64,000 nucleotides of DNA from Phreatobacter aquaticus. Its GTDB lineage: Bacteria; Pseudomonadota; Alphaproteobacteria; Rhizobiales; Phreatobacteraceae. The translations under genes and the position numbers were made by a program. Below are positions 9,147-21,378 of this stretch, in pieces. The notes beneath the pieces are model-generated. The model saw only the letters and a list, made by a program, of their open reading frames with translations. It was not told where the DNA came from and did no database searches. Numbering within the stretch: position 1 is the stretch's first letter; each line of letters begins with the position of its first letter. The stretch lies in NCBI RefSeq assembly GCF_005160265.1, contig NZ_CP039865.1, positions 3,558,828 to 3,622,827 of the forward strand, written 5' to 3'.

Positions 9147-10019
9147 ATGGCGGCCGGCGCCGCCCCTGAGCCGGATCTCGCCAAGGCCTTTGCCGCCTGC
9201 GACGATCTCGTCCGCGCGGCCGACAAGGACCGCTGGCTCGCCAATCTCTTCGTGCCCGAGCCGTTCCGCGCCGATTTCATGGCGCTGCATGCCTTCAACG
9301 CCGAGATTGCGGCAACCCGCGACCGCGTATCCGAGCCGCTGCCCGGCGAGGTGAGGCTGCAATGGTGGCGCGATGTGCTGGGAGCGGAGGGCCGGCGCGA
9401 GGCGACGGGGCATCCAGTTGCGGCCGCCCTTCTGGACGTGATTGCCCGTCGTCGGTTACCCGCCAAGCCTCTGATCGACCTGATCGATGCGCGGATCTTC
9501 GATCTCTACGACGATCTCGTGCCGACCGTCGGCGATCTCGAAGGCTATTGCGGCGAGACATCCTCGGCGCTGATGCAGCTTGGCGCCCTGATCCTGGCCG
9601 ATGGACGCGATCCCGGTTCGGCGGATCTCGCGGGCCATGCCGGTATCGCCTATGCGGTGGCGGGGCTTCTGAGGTCCTTCGCCCTGCACGCGGCGCGCGG
9701 CCAGGTGTTCATCCCGGCCGACATTCTGGCGGAGACCGGCACGAGCCGTGAGGATGTGATGTCGGGGAAGGCAGGGGCGGCCGTGATGGCGGCGCTCGGG
9801 CGGATGCGAGACGTCGGTCTCGATCATTGCGCGCAGGCCGAAGCTCTGGTCGCCCAGGCACCCGGCGAGGTCAGGGCGGCATTCCTGCCGCTGGCTCTGG
9901 CCCGACTCTATCTCGACCGCATGGACCGGCTCATCGCCGATCCGTTCGGCACGCGATTGGACGTGCCGCAATGGCGGCGTCAGTGGAGCCTGTGGCGCAC
10001 GGCCGTCAGGACGCGCTGA
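9147..10019 (+). CDS. Squalene/phytoene synthase-family protein (NDUFAF6-like)
   Basis: A 290-aa all-alpha protein of the squalene/phytoene synthase superfamily. The Asp-rich catalytic motif expected near residues 50-60 is not intact (FNAEIAATRD replaces the usual YAxxRxxDDxxD), so prenyl-transfer activity is unlikely. The closest functional analogue is NDUFAF6, a complex I assembly factor. The ATG follows the previous stop directly, indicating tight coupling with the NDUFAF3-like gene. An isoprenoid enzyme cannot be excluded, but no carotenoid or hopanoid genes lie nearby. Confidence 0.8.
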   Translation: MAAGAAPEPDLAKAFAACDDLVRAADKDRWLANLFVPEPFRADFMALHAFNAEIAATRDRVSEPLPGEVRLQWWRDVLGAEGRREATGHPVAAALLDVIARRRLPAKPLIDLIDARIFDLYDDLVPTVGDLEGYCGETSSALMQLGALILADGRDPGSADLAGHAGIAYAVAGLLRSFALHAARGQVFIPADILAETGTSREDVMSGKAGAAVMAALGRMRDVGLDHCAQAEALVAQAPGEVRAAFLPLALARLYLDRMDRLIADPFGTRLDVPQWRRQWSLWRTAVRTR

Positions 10020-10034
10020 CGCCCGCAGTCGCTA

Positions 10035-10202
10035 TCAGGCTTCGACTTCGGCCGCCTTGCGGGCCAGGAATTCGATCTCACCGCGCTGGAAGCCCATATC
10101 GGCCAGCGACCGGTCGTCGAGCTGGGTCAGCTCCGACTTGGTGCGCTGATAGACGGCATAGGCGTGCAGGCGGGACACAAGGGCGTTGAACAGGTACAGC
10201 AT
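10035..10202 (-). CDS. DUF1127 small protein
   Basis: A 55-aa protein I read directly from the minus strand. It begins MLYLFNALV and contains the DUF1127 signature: ELTQLDDRSLADMGF followed by RGEIEFLARK. A good ribosome-binding site (CTGGAGATTAGACC) precedes the ATG. DUF1127 proteins are abundant in alphaproteobacteria; some are RNA-binding and affect phosphate or carbon metabolism. The gene is alone and convergent with the NDUFAF6-like gene. Confidence 0.9.
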   Translation of the reverse strand: MLYLFNALVSRLHAYAVYQRTKSELTQLDDRSLADMGFQRGEIEFLARKAAEVEA

Positions 10203-10348
10203 GGTCTAATCTCCAGGATCAAGTCGGCTTCAGTCCCGGCTTTCTGCCCCTAGAGATAATCCTCATCTCGCAGATGCGAAGAGATTATGTTGCACTGCAG
10301 CTATGCAGGATTTGCGCAGATTAACCAAGGCCTTGGGTGATCCAGCCG

Positions 10349-11626
10349 TCAGCCTGCCATCCAATAGGCGACTGAACCCGCGGCAACGGCCCCCAGAGAA
10401 CCGCCGGCGACGACCAGTCCGAACCGTCGGCTGCCCAGGATCACGGCATAGGCCGTCTTGGCCAGCGTGTTGGCGCTCGCACCGATCAGGATCGCGGTGG
10501 CGGCAGTCGCTGTTGCGAGACCGGACGGAACCATGCTGCCCACGGCGACCGTGGTCGCATCGACATCGGCCAATGCGCTCAGGGCCGAGGCTATGAACAG
10601 TCCCTTCTCGCCGAACCAGGCGGAGGCGGCGCGGGCGGCAAATCCGCAGGCACCGAGAAGCAGTGCCGTCTGCAGGATCTGCGAGAGATCGAAGGGATTG
10701 ACGTCTTTGGTCCGGCTCCCGCCCTGCGACGTCGTTCGCCCGACCAGCAGGGCGGCAAGCGCCATGACCAGGGCTGCGGCGGCCAGAGCCGGAATGACAG
10801 TCGGCGCCAGGGCGGGCACCAGCAGCACGGCAAGGCCCGCGGTTCGGACATGGGCGACGGCGCCTGCTGCAAGCGTCGCAGCCGCCAGCAAGGTCGCGGA
10901 CGCAGGCGTTGCGGTCTCGCTGATCGACTGCCTGGCATTTGTCACCGTCGTGGCCGTCGACGACAGGAGACCGCCGATCGCGCCTGCGATCAGGGCACCA
11001 TGGGTCGCTCCGAAGACCCGCGCTGCGAGATAGCCGAGATAGGATATTCCGGCGAGGAGGATCGCCAGAAGCCATATGCGCGATGGCGAGATGCCGCCAA
11101 AGGGGCCGATCGGCTGAGCCGGTACCAGCGGAAGGACGATCACCGTCATCACCAGCAGGACGATGGCCGAGCGCAGTTCGGGCCAGGTCACCTTGCGCAT
11201 CAGGCCGTGCAAGGCTTCGCGGCTCGCGAGCACCGCGGTCAGGGTCACGCCGCCGGCCGCTGCGATCCGCATGTCGCCAAGGATCGCGAGAGCTCCCATC
11301 GCGAAAGTGAGCATGGCGGCGACCAGCGAGGTGACGCTGAAATTCTGCTCGGCCACCGCCTCGCGCAGCTTGAAGACGGTCATGGCGGCGGTGAGGCCGA
11401 GGAACAGTCCGGCAATCACCAGGCCGTGGTTACCGCCGCCCGTGGCCAGGGCAAGTTCAAGCAGGCCTGCCGCCCCACCCAGCATGCCGACCAGCGTGAA
11501 GGTCCTGAGGCCCGCCGTACGCTGCCCGGCCGCCTCGTCACGCTCCTGCCAATGCCGCTCGACACCCACGAGTGCGCCAATGGCGGCCGCGAGCGCGAAG
11601 CGCTGGAACAACTCGATATCGCTCAT
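10349..11626 (-). CDS. MgtC/SapB family membrane protein with DUF4010 C-terminus
   Basis: A 425-aa integral membrane protein. The N-terminal 150 residues carry the MgtC/SapB signature (AAAIGALVGVERHWQ, then TAGLRTFTLVGMLGG). The rest is a DUF4010 domain with about eight further hydrophobic helices, including the Ala-rich LAGGAVAH region and GAIGGLLSST. No substrate can be assigned from sequence; MgtC proteins are linked to Mg2+ or acid stress, but this long form is uncharacterised. It lies upstream on the same strand as uvrA's 3' end but reads separately. Confidence 0.85.
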   Translation of the reverse strand: MSDIELFQRFALAAAIGALVGVERHWQERDEAAGQRTAGLRTFTLVGMLGGAAGLLELALATGGGNHGLVIAGLFLGLTAAMTVFKLREAVAEQNFSVTSLVAAMLTFAMGALAILGDMRIAAAGGVTLTAVLASREALHGLMRKVTWPELRSAIVLLVMTVIVLPLVPAQPIGPFGGISPSRIWLLAILLAGISYLGYLAARVFGATHGALIAGAIGGLLSSTATTVTNARQSISETATPASATLLAAATLAAGAVAHVRTAGLAVLLVPALAPTVIPALAAAALVMALAALLVGRTTSQGGSRTKDVNPFDLSQILQTALLLGACGFAARAASAWFGEKGLFIASALSALADVDATTVAVGSMVPSGLATATAATAILIGASANTLAKTAYAVILGSRRFGLVVAGGSLGAVAAGSVAYWMAG

Positions 11627-11669
11627 GCGGGCAAAGGCTTTGAGGCGAGGGGGGGCCGCAAACCCTAGT

Positions 11670-14591
11670 CTATTCGGCCGCTTCCGTCTTCGGCTTCATC
11701 GGCCGGCGCTCCAGCACCTCGGCCAGGAACCGACCGGTATGGCTGCGCTTGGCCCTGGCGATCTCCTCGGGCGGGCCGACTGCCACGACCTCGCCGCCGC
11801 CATCGCCGCCTTCGGGGCCCATATCGATCACCCAGTCGGCGGTCTTGATGACCTCGAGATTGTGCTCGATGACGACGACCGAATTGCCCTGGTTGACCAG
11901 TTCGTGCAGCACTTCCAGGAGCTTGGCGACATCGTGGAAATGCAGGCCGGTGGTCGGCTCGTCGAGAATGTAGAGCGTGCGCCCCGTGGAGCGGCGCGAC
12001 AATTCCTTCGACAGCTTGACCCGCTGCGCCTCGCCGCCTGACAGCGTGGTCGCCTGCTGTCCCACATGGATATAGCCGAGACCGACTTCCGACAGCGTCC
12101 TCAAGATATCGCGCACCCGCGGCACCGCCTTGAAGAACTCCACGCCCTCGTCCACCGTCATGTCGAGCACGTCGGCGATCGACTTGTTCTTGAACACGAC
12201 CTCCAGCGTCTCGCGGTTGTAACGCTTGCCCTTGCAGACGTCGCAGGTGACATAGACGTCGGGCAGGAAGTGCATCTCGATCTTGATGACGCCGTCGCCC
12301 TGGCAGGCCTCGCAGCGCCCGCCCTTGACGTTGAACGAGAAGCGCCCGGCCTCGTAGCCACGCGCCTTTGCTTCCGGCAGGCCTGAAAACCATTCGCGGA
12401 TCGGCGTGAAGGCGCCGGTATAGGTTGCCGGGTTCGAGCGCGGCGTCCGGCCGATCGGTGACTGGTCGATGTCGATCACCTTGTCCAGATGCTCGATGCC
12501 CTCGATCCGGTCATAGGGGGCAGGAGCATCGCTCGCCCCGTTCAGCTTGCGCGCCACCGCCTTGTAGAGCGTGTCGATCAGCAGGGTCGACTTGCCGCCA
12601 CCCGACACGCCGGTGATGCAGGTGAAGGTGCCGAGCGGGATCTCGACATCGACATTCTTGAGATTGTTGCCGCGCGCATTGACGATCTTCAGAGACCGGC
12701 CCTTCTGCGGCTTCCGGCGCTTCGGCGTCGGCACGAACATGGCCCCGGTCAGATATTTGCCGGTGAGCGAGTTCGGATCCGCCATCACCTCCGCCGGCGT
12801 ACCCTCCGACACGATCCGGCCGCCATGGATGCCGGCGCCCGGCCCGACATCGACGACGTAGTCCGCCTGAAGGATCGCGTCCTCGTCGTGCTCGACCACG
12901 ATCACCGTATTGCCGAGATCGCGCAGCCGCTTCAGCGTGCCGAGCAGCCGCTCGTTGTCGCGCTGGTGCAGGCCGATGGAGGGCTCGTCCAGCACATAGA
13001 GCACGCCGGTGAGGCCTGAGCCGATCTGGCTCGCCAGCCGGATGCGCTGGCTCTCGCCACCCGACAGCGTGCCGGAATTGCGCCCGAGCGTCAGATATTC
13101 CAGGCCGACATCGACGAGGAAGCGCAGCCGCTCGCGGATTTCCTTGAGAATGCGGACCGCGATCTCGTTCTGCTTGGACGTCAGCTTCTCGGGCAGGGCC
13201 GCGAACCACTCATTGGCGACCCTGACCGAGAGCTGCGAGACCATGCCGATATGCTCACCGCCGATCTTCACAGCCAGCGCCTCTGGCTTCAGGCGGTAGC
13301 CCTGGCAGGCTTTGCAGGGCACGGATGACACGTAGCGGGAGATTTCCTCACGCGCCCAGTCGCTCTCGGTCTCCTTCAGGCGGCGCTCCAGATTGCGCAC
13401 CACGCCCTCGAAGGTCTTCGAGGTCTCGTAGGACCGAAGCCCATCGTCATATTTGAAGGTGACGACCTCCTCGCCGGTGCCGAACAGGATCGCCTTCTGG
13501 GCGACCTCCGGCAGCTTGTGCCAGGGCACGGTCAGCGAGAAGCCGTAGTGCTTCGACAAGGCATCGAGCGTCTGGGTGTAGAAGGGCGAGGTGGACTTGG
13601 CCCAGGGGCCGATCGCGCCCTTGCGCAGGCTCAGGTCCTTGTCGGGCACGACCAGATCGGCATCGACCCGCTGCTCCACGCCGAGACCGTCGCAGGCAGG
13701 ACACGCGCCGAACGGATTGTTGAAGGAGAAAAGCCGGGGCTCGATCTCCGAAATGGTGAAGCCGGAGACCGGGCAGGCGAATTTCTCCGAGAACAGCAGC
13801 CGCATCGGCTCGCCGCCCTCGGTCTTGGTGTCGGCGAATTCGATCACGGCGATGCCGTCGGCAAGCTTCAGCGCGGTCTCGAAGGAATCGGCGAGCCGGG
13901 TCGCCATGTCGTCGCGCACCACCACGCGATCGACCACCACGTCGATGTCATGCTTCAGCTTCTTGTCGAGCGGTGGCACGTCGGCGATCTCGTAGAACGT
14001 GCCGTCGACCTTGACGCGCTGGAAGCCCTTCTTCTGCCAGTCGGCGAGCTCCTTGCGATATTCGCCCTTGCGGCCACGCACTGCGGGCGCCAGCAGGTAG
14101 AGCCTGGAGCCGTCCGGCAGCGCCAGGGTCTTGTCGACCATCTGGCTGACCGTCTGGCTCTCGATCGGCAGGCCGGTGGCGGGTGAGTAGGGCACACCGA
14201 CGCGCGCCCACAGGAGGCGCATGTAGTCGTGGATCTCGGTGACGGTGCCGACAGTGGAGCGCGGGTTCTTCGAGGTGGTCTTCTGCTCGATGGAAATGGC
14301 CGGCGACAGGCCGTCGATCTGGTCGACGTCCGGCTTCTGCATCATTTCCAGGAACTGGCGGGCATAGGCCGAGAGGCTCTCGACATAGCGACGCTGGCCC
14401 TCGGCATAGATCGTGTCGAAGGCAAGCGACGACTTGCCGGAGCCCGACAGGCCCGTGAAAACGACCAGCGAATCCCGGGGAATGGCCAGATCGACATTCT
14501 TCAGGTTGTGCTCGCGCGCACCCCGGATGGTGATCTGGCGCTGGTCACGCCTGCGCACGTCGTCGCGAAACTTGTCGAACAGGTCGGTCAT
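11670..14591 (-). CDS. uvrA: Excinuclease ABC subunit A
   Basis: DNA-damage recognition subunit of nucleotide excision repair; a dimeric ABC-type ATPase. The protein is 973 aa. The first Walker A (GLSGSGKSS) is at residues 47-55 and the second (GVSGGGKST) near residue 660. The two ABC signatures are [11 protein letters not shown] and [11 protein letters not shown]. Zinc-finger cysteine pairs are present (CPAC near 280; CEAC and CDVC near 760-790). I start at MTDLFDKF (14591) and not 16 codons earlier. It diverges from ssb, with a LexA box in the gap, consistent with SOS control. Confidence 0.97.
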   Translation of the reverse strand: MTDLFDKFRDDVRRRDQRQITIRGAREHNLKNVDLAIPRDSLVVFTGLSGSGKSSLAFDTIYAEGQRRYVESLSAYARQFLEMMQKPDVDQIDGLSPAISIEQKTTSKNPRSTVGTVTEIHDYMRLLWARVGVPYSPATGLPIESQTVSQMVDKTLALPDGSRLYLLAPAVRGRKGEYRKELADWQKKGFQRVKVDGTFYEIADVPPLDKKLKHDIDVVVDRVVVRDDMATRLADSFETALKLADGIAVIEFADTKTEGGEPMRLLFSEKFACPVSGFTISEIEPRLFSFNNPFGACPACDGLGVEQRVDADLVVPDKDLSLRKGAIGPWAKSTSPFYTQTLDALSKHYGFSLTVPWHKLPEVAQKAILFGTGEEVVTFKYDDGLRSYETSKTFEGVVRNLERRLKETESDWAREEISRYVSSVPCKACQGYRLKPEALAVKIGGEHIGMVSQLSVRVANEWFAALPEKLTSKQNEIAVRILKEIRERLRFLVDVGLEYLTLGRNSGTLSGGESQRIRLASQIGSGLTGVLYVLDEPSIGLHQRDNERLLGTLKRLRDLGNTVIVVEHDEDAILQADYVVDVGPGAGIHGGRIVSEGTPAEVMADPNSLTGKYLTGAMFVPTPKRRKPQKGRSLKIVNARGNNLKNVDVEIPLGTFTCITGVSGGGKSTLLIDTLYKAVARKLNGASDAPAPYDRIEGIEHLDKVIDIDQSPIGRTPRSNPATYTGAFTPIREWFSGLPEAKARGYEAGRFSFNVKGGRCEACQGDGVIKIEMHFLPDVYVTCDVCKGKRYNRETLEVVFKNKSIADVLDMTVDEGVEFFKAVPRVRDILRTLSEVGLGYIHVGQQATTLSGGEAQRVKLSKELSRRSTGRTLYILDEPTTGLHFHDVAKLLEVLHELVNQGNSVVVIEHNLEVIKTADWVIDMGPEGGDGGGEVVAVGPPEEIARAKRSHTGRFLAEVLERRPMKPKTEAAE

Positions 14592-14804
14592 GGTCGATCG
14601 CTTGTCGGTCCGGGCCCGGATGGAAGCCCTGTTACGCAATGGCGCGGCAAAGGGATCGCGCGAGACGCGGCACCCAGCCCCAAGGTAGAAACGCGGCTAC
14701 CCCGCCGCCAGTAGCAAGGCGCGGCAGATTGGCAGCTGTGCACAGGTTCGGCCCCGTGCACAGCCGAATTTCGGTGAATCAGCTTGGTTCCACGCTAGCC
14801 GGAC

Positions 14805-14835
14805 TTGCGCGGGCCATCAAGAACAAATATAGAAC
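14805..14835 (+). promoter_or_regulatory. ssb promoter overlapped by a LexA (SOS) box
   Basis: Promoter TTGCGC (14805-14810), 17-bp spacer, TATAGA (14828-14833). The direct repeat GAAC-N7-GAAC occupies 14821-14835 and covers the -10. On the other strand this is GTTC-N7-GTTC, the alphaproteobacterial LexA site. The intergenic gap 14592-14964 otherwise holds a perfect 12-bp palindrome CGTCACGTGACG at 14876-14887, whose function I cannot assign. Confidence 0.8.
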
Positions 14836-14964
14836 AAGGCGGATTAGGTGGGGATACCGCTCTCTGTTCGGGCTTCGTCACGTGACGCCGGGGCCTGGAC
14901 GTGGGAAGCCTCGCCACAACGGATTCGACGGGCCGCAGCGCGACCCGGCAGGAGGAGAGCGCCC

Positions 14965-15474
14965 ATGGCTGGCAGCGTCAACAAGGTCATTCTGGTCGGC
15001 AATCTCGGCAAGGACCCGGAAGTCCGCTCGTTCCAGAACGGCGGACGGGTCTGCAAGTTCTCGATCGCGACATCGGAGAACTGGCGCGACAAGGCCTCGG
15101 GCGAGCGCAAGGAAAAGACCGAGTGGCATAATGTCGTGATCTTCAACGAGAACCTCGTGAAGGTCGCCGAGCAATACCTGAAGAAGGGCTCGAAGGTTTA
15201 TGTCGAGGGCCAGCTGGAGACCCGCAAGGCCTCCGACAGCTCGGGCGGGCCTGAGCGCTATTTCACCGAGGTTGTGCTCCGGCCGTTCCGCGGCGAGATG
15301 ACCCTGCTCGACAGCCGCAACAGCGGCGGTTCCTCCGACTATGGCGATGACAGCTTCGGCTCGTCGGGTGCCATGGAGAACCGTTCCGGCATGGGCCGCG
15401 CCGAGGCGCCGCGCCGATCGGCTGCCCCCGCCGGTGGCGGCGGCCGCATGGACGATGACGAGATCCCGTTCTGA
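14965..15474 (+). CDS. ssb: Single-stranded DNA-binding protein
   Basis: Protects single-stranded DNA in replication, recombination and repair, and recruits partners through its acidic tail. The protein is 169 aa. The OB fold spans residues 1-110 ([15 protein letters not shown], then KTEWHNVV). A Gly/Ser-rich linker follows, ending in the canonical tip DDDEIPF. The ATG at 14965 has a strong AGGAGGAG site; the longer in-frame start 39 codons earlier is not conserved protein. The promoter carries a LexA box. Confidence 0.97.
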   Translation: MAGSVNKVILVGNLGKDPEVRSFQNGGRVCKFSIATSENWRDKASGERKEKTEWHNVVIFNENLVKVAEQYLKKGSKVYVEGQLETRKASDSSGGPERYFTEVVLRPFRGEMTLLDSRNSGGSSDYGDDSFGSSGAMENRSGMGRAEAPRRSAAPAGGGGRMDDDEIPF

Positions 15475-15551
15475 GCGGGTTCCAGCAAACGGCCGGGGCA
15501 TCCGCGGCTGTCTCGGTCCGTCCTGCATTCGAAGCCGACATCGGCTTCATC

Positions 15552-15995
15552 ATGGCGGCCGAACGGCTTCCGGCCTACGAGCGTATGATCGGCCGGTGGA
15601 GCGAAGAGCGCCACACGGCCGCTCTTGGCTCCGGCGATTTCGCCTATCTCATCGGTCTGGACGGCGAGGGCAGGGCGGCGGGCTTCGCTATCCTGCGCGA
15701 TCTCCGGGACCCCTCCGACAATATCGGCCTTCAGCGCATTGTGGCGGTCGACGCCGCCAAGGGCTTCGGCCGGCCATTCCTCGCCGCGGTTGTCGATTGG
15801 GTTTTCGCCGAAACCGCCTGCCACCGGCTTTGCCTCGAAGTCTTCACCGACAATGCCCGTGCCCGCCACGTCTATCGCTCGCTCGGCTTCGTCGAGGAGG
15901 GGCTGATGCGCGAGGTGGTCAAGCGTCGTGACGGCACGCGCGCCGACCAGATGCTGATGTCGGTTCTCAGGTCAGAGTGGCGCGGTAACGCCTGA
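15552..15995 (+). CDS. GNAT-family N-acetyltransferase (true start probably upstream)
   Basis: Acetyl-CoA-dependent acetyltransferase of unknown substrate. From ATG 15552 the protein is 147 aa. The acetyl-CoA region R-I-V-A-V-D-A-A-K-G-F-G-R lies near residues 63-75 and the C-terminal N-A-R-A-R-H-V-Y-R-S-L-G-F signature near 101-113. The same frame upstream reads SVRPAFEADIGFI, a typical GNAT first strand, yet holds no ATG, GTG or TTG before an in-frame stop. The only candidate is CTG at 15471, which overlaps the ssb stop. The annotated ATG therefore probably truncates the fold by about 20 residues. Confidence 0.85.
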   Translation: MAAERLPAYERMIGRWSEERHTAALGSGDFAYLIGLDGEGRAAGFAILRDLRDPSDNIGLQRIVAVDAAKGFGRPFLAAVVDWVFAETACHRLCLEVFTDNARARHVYRSLGFVEEGLMREVVKRRDGTRADQMLMSVLRSEWRGNA

Positions 15996-16096
15996 GCCTG
16001 GTGCCTCGAGCCTGGACCGAAACCGGCACAATCGCTCCCGCGCGGCACCCCAAGCCCAATCCCATCCTCGGTCATCGATTTCAGCAACAACCCTGC

Positions 16097-16132
16097 TTGA
16101 CGCAACGTAGTGTAATGTGTATTCACATTACA
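16097..16132 (+). promoter_or_regulatory. Promoter with palindromic operator upstream of the DUF2306 gene
   Basis: TTGACG (16097-16102), 17-bp spacer, TATTCA (16120-16125). A perfect 9-bp inverted repeat TGTAATGTG-TATT-CACATTACA (16111-16132) covers the -10. The layout is that of a repressor operator; the repressor is not encoded next to it. Confidence 0.6.
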
Positions 16133-16154
16133 TCATCGATTTCCCGAGGCCACC

Positions 16155-16547
16155 ATGACTCTCGCCCCGCTCCTCAATGCGCCGCTCGCCGTCCAGATCC
16201 ATGCTCTGGCTGCCCTCAGCCTCGTCCCGTTGACCGCTCTCCAGTTCTATCGGCGGAAGTCCGGCCTCTATCACCGCGTCATCGGTTGGGCCTGGGTGGT
16301 CTTGATGGCCATCACGGCAGTCAGTTCGTTCTGGCTCCACGGCATCCGGGTGATCGGGCCCTTCAGCCCGATCCATGTCCTGTCGATCATCACGCTCGTG
16401 ATCCTCGTCCTTGGCATTCGGGCGCGCCGCCAGAATCGCATCAGCGCCCACCGCAAGCACATGATCGGAGTGGCCCTCGGTTGGGCGGCCGCCGGCGCCT
16501 TCACGCTGCTGCCGGGGCGCCTGATGCTGCAGGTCGTGACGGGCTGA
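16155..16547 (+). CDS. DUF2306-like membrane protein
   Basis: A 130-aa protein with four hydrophobic segments (about residues 12-30, 43-60, 70-88, 104-120). It carries conserved DUF2306-type residues: HRVIGWAWV near residue 40, SFWLHG, SPIHVLSI and a terminal LLPGR. Function is unknown. It stands alone behind a promoter with a strong palindrome, so expression is probably switched by a transcription factor. Confidence 0.75.
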   Translation: MTLAPLLNAPLAVQIHALAALSLVPLTALQFYRRKSGLYHRVIGWAWVVLMAITAVSSFWLHGIRVIGPFSPIHVLSIITLVILVLGIRARRQNRISAHRKHMIGVALGWAAAGAFTLLPGRLMLQVVTG

Positions 16548-16670
16548 TCGGCGGACCCGAATCGGCCGAAATCGGGGAGGCGTGGCGGCGTGCCATCACC
16601 TTTCTTCGATGTATGTCGATAAGTGGCTGAAAACGTGCATGAAATGCCGGTGGATTTCTGGCCGAATAGG

Positions 16671-16699
16671 TTGGAGATGTCGGGCGGAATCGGCTAGAA
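16671..16699 (+). promoter_or_regulatory. Putative gyrA promoter
   Basis: TTGGAG (16671-16676), 17-bp spacer, CTAGAA (16694-16699). A 6-bp GC stem GCGGGC/GCCCGC (16713-16718, 16724-16729) follows in the leader, 18 bases before the gyrA start. Inference from motif spacing only. Confidence 0.4.
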
Positions 16700-16747
16700 C
16701 CTGAGCCATCCTGCGGGCGTTCTGCCCGCGCCACCGGATCGCTCATT

Positions 16748-19486
<2,739 letters not shown>

Positions 19487-19494
19487 TCGAAAAA

Positions 19495-19523
19495 ACGGCC
19501 AGGGCGCTTGCCGCCCTGGCCGT
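19495..19523. terminator. Bidirectional terminator between gyrA and the M20 peptidase
   Basis: Perfect 12-bp stem ACGGCCAGGGCG / CGCCCTGGCCGT (19495-19506, 19512-19523) with loop CTTGC. It is preceded by an A-run, which gives a strong U-tract on the minus strand, and followed by only two T on the plus strand. It sits between convergent genes. Confidence 0.85.
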
Positions 19524-19550
19524 TCAGATCAGCGGGACTGACCAACGGCC

Positions 19551-20714
19551 TCAGTCGACCTTGGTCCTGAGGATCGCCAGTGCCAGGGCCTGCGCACGCG
19601 GCACCAGGCTGTCGACATCGAGCACTTCTTCGACCGTATGGGCATTGGCCCCGACCGGCCCGACACCGCAGATGGTCGGCGTGCCGACACTCGCGGTGAA
19701 GCCTGAATCGGCGCAGCCGCCGGAAAATTCGCCAGATACCGCCAGCCCTGCATCAGAGGCCGCCGACTGGTAGCCCTCGAAGAATGCCTTGGAGATCTCG
19801 GTTTCGACCACGGGCGCGAACTCGCCTTTGATCTCGAATTTCGCCGTGGTGCCCGGCACGGTGGCGGTTGCCATGATCTTTTCGATGGCATCAAGCGTGG
19901 CCTTGCGGTCGGCCGGCTGGATGTAGCGCATGTCGATCTCACCCTGCGCATGCGGCGCGGTGGTGTTCACCGACTGGCCGCCCGAGACCAGGCCGACATT
20001 CAGTGTCACACCCTTGGCGAGATCGGTCAGCGCGTGGATCGCCACGATCTTGTGGGCCATCTCTCCGATGGCCGAGATGCCGGCGGCGAAATTGCCGCCG
20101 GAATGGGCGGCCTTGCCAAAGATGTCGAAGCGCATGAACACGCCGCCCTTGCGGCCGGTGACCACATTGCCGGAGGGTCTGCCGGGCTCGGAATTGTAGA
20201 CGGCGCGGGCGGCGCGGCCTTCGCGCTCGATCACCGGGCGTGACGAGGGCGAGGCGATTTCCTCGTCCGATGTGATCAGCACCTTGATCGGGCAGGGCGC
20301 CCCGCCGAACTTCTTGAAGGCAGCCGCGACGAAGACATTCATCACCAGCCCGCCCTTCATGTCGGCGACGCCCGGGCCATAGGCCTTGTTGCCCTCGAGC
20401 GAGAAGGGCCGGCGGCCAACCTCGCCTTTGGGGAACACGGTGTCGCGGTGACCCATCAGCAGCACCGGCTTCTCATTGGTGCCCGGCTCGCCGACGCTTG
20501 CATGGATCGCGTCGCCGAACACTTCATGCGGTTCGCGCCAGTTGGAGATGTCGTGGGCGTCGAAGAACTCCTGGAACCGGGTGCCGACCGCATCGACGCC
20601 GGTCTTGTCGTAGGAACCGGAATCGATGTTCACCACCTCGCGTAGAAGGTCCAACATCTGGTCCTTCTGTTCGGCGAGCCATCCAGTTATCTGGGCTTCG
20701 GTGGGGGTGGACAT
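19551..20714 (-). CDS. M20 metallopeptidase (glutamate carboxypeptidase-like)
   Basis: Zinc-dependent exopeptidase or amidohydrolase of the M20 family, closest in pattern to CPG2-type glutamate carboxypeptidases. The protein is 387 aa. Metal and catalytic motifs are MGHRDTVFP (near residue 90), YGPGVADMKGG (near 113) and TSDEEIASPSS (near 150). A dimerisation insert begins GKAAHSGGN. I choose the second of two close ATGs (20714) because AGGAG sits seven bases upstream of it; starting at 20720 would add two residues. No signal peptide. The gene stands alone. Confidence 0.88.
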   Translation of the reverse strand: MSTPTEAQITGWLAEQKDQMLDLLREVVNIDSGSYDKTGVDAVGTRFQEFFDAHDISNWREPHEVFGDAIHASVGEPGTNEKPVLLMGHRDTVFPKGEVGRRPFSLEGNKAYGPGVADMKGGLVMNVFVAAAFKKFGGAPCPIKVLITSDEEIASPSSRPVIEREGRAARAVYNSEPGRPSGNVVTGRKGGVFMRFDIFGKAAHSGGNFAAGISAIGEMAHKIVAIHALTDLAKGVTLNVGLVSGGQSVNTTAPHAQGEIDMRYIQPADRKATLDAIEKIMATATVPGTTAKFEIKGEFAPVVETEISKAFFEGYQSAASDAGLAVSGEFSGGCADSGFTASVGTPTICGVGPVGANAHTVEEVLDVDSLVPRAQALALAILRTKVD

Positions 20715-20824
20715 GGTCATTCTCCTGAAGGGCTGCCATTCTTGTAGTTCGTGCCCTCCAGCGCAACGCGGGCACGGGCATGGTTCCCTTGCGCCAATCC
20801 TTCATCCTCGCTAAGCGGATGCCC

Positions 20825-21328
20825 ATGACGAAACGCGTCGCTCTCTACACGGGTTCCTTCGATCCCGTCACCAATGGCCACCTTGATGTGGTCCGCCACG
20901 CCTGCCGTCTGGCCGACGAGCTGGTGATCGGCATCGGGGTCCATCCCGGCAAGGCGCCGATGTTCTCGGCAGACGAGCGCATGGCGCTGCTGCAGGAGGT
21001 CTGCGGACCGATTGCTGCGGCCGAGAACTGCATCCTAAAGATCAATACATTCGACGATCTCGCGATCTGGGCGGCCAAGCGCGTCGGGGCAACCTTGTTC
21101 ATCCGCGGTCTGCGCGACGGCACCGACCTGGACTATGAGATGCAGATGGCCGGCATGAATGCGGGAATGGCGCCCGACGTGCAGACGGTGTTCCTGCCGG
21201 CATCTCCGACCGTTCGCCCCATCACCGCCACGCTTGTGCGTCAGATCGCTCAGATGGGCGGCGATGTCACAAGCTTCGTGCCGCCCGCCGTTGCCCGGGC
21301 GCTGGCGGTGAAACTCAAGAAGACCTGA
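20825..21328 (+). CDS. coaD: Phosphopantetheine adenylyltransferase
   Basis: Fourth step of coenzyme A synthesis: transfers AMP from ATP to 4'-phosphopantetheine. The protein is 167 aa. The nucleotidyltransferase motif [13 protein letters not shown] is at the N-terminus, and [14 protein letters not shown] lies near residue 90. The usual ISSTxVR is ITATLVR near residue 137. I start at ATG 20825; an ATG two codons earlier is possible. Confidence 0.95.
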   Translation: MTKRVALYTGSFDPVTNGHLDVVRHACRLADELVIGIGVHPGKAPMFSADERMALLQEVCGPIAAAENCILKINTFDDLAIWAAKRVGATLFIRGLRDGTDLDYEMQMAGMNAGMAPDVQTVFLPASPTVRPITATLVRQIAQMGGDVTSFVPPAVARALAVKLKKT

Positions 21329-21378
21329 CGCCGTTTGTTCAGCCTCAAGGCCATCCCTTTCCCTCCGGAGACCTTCCC

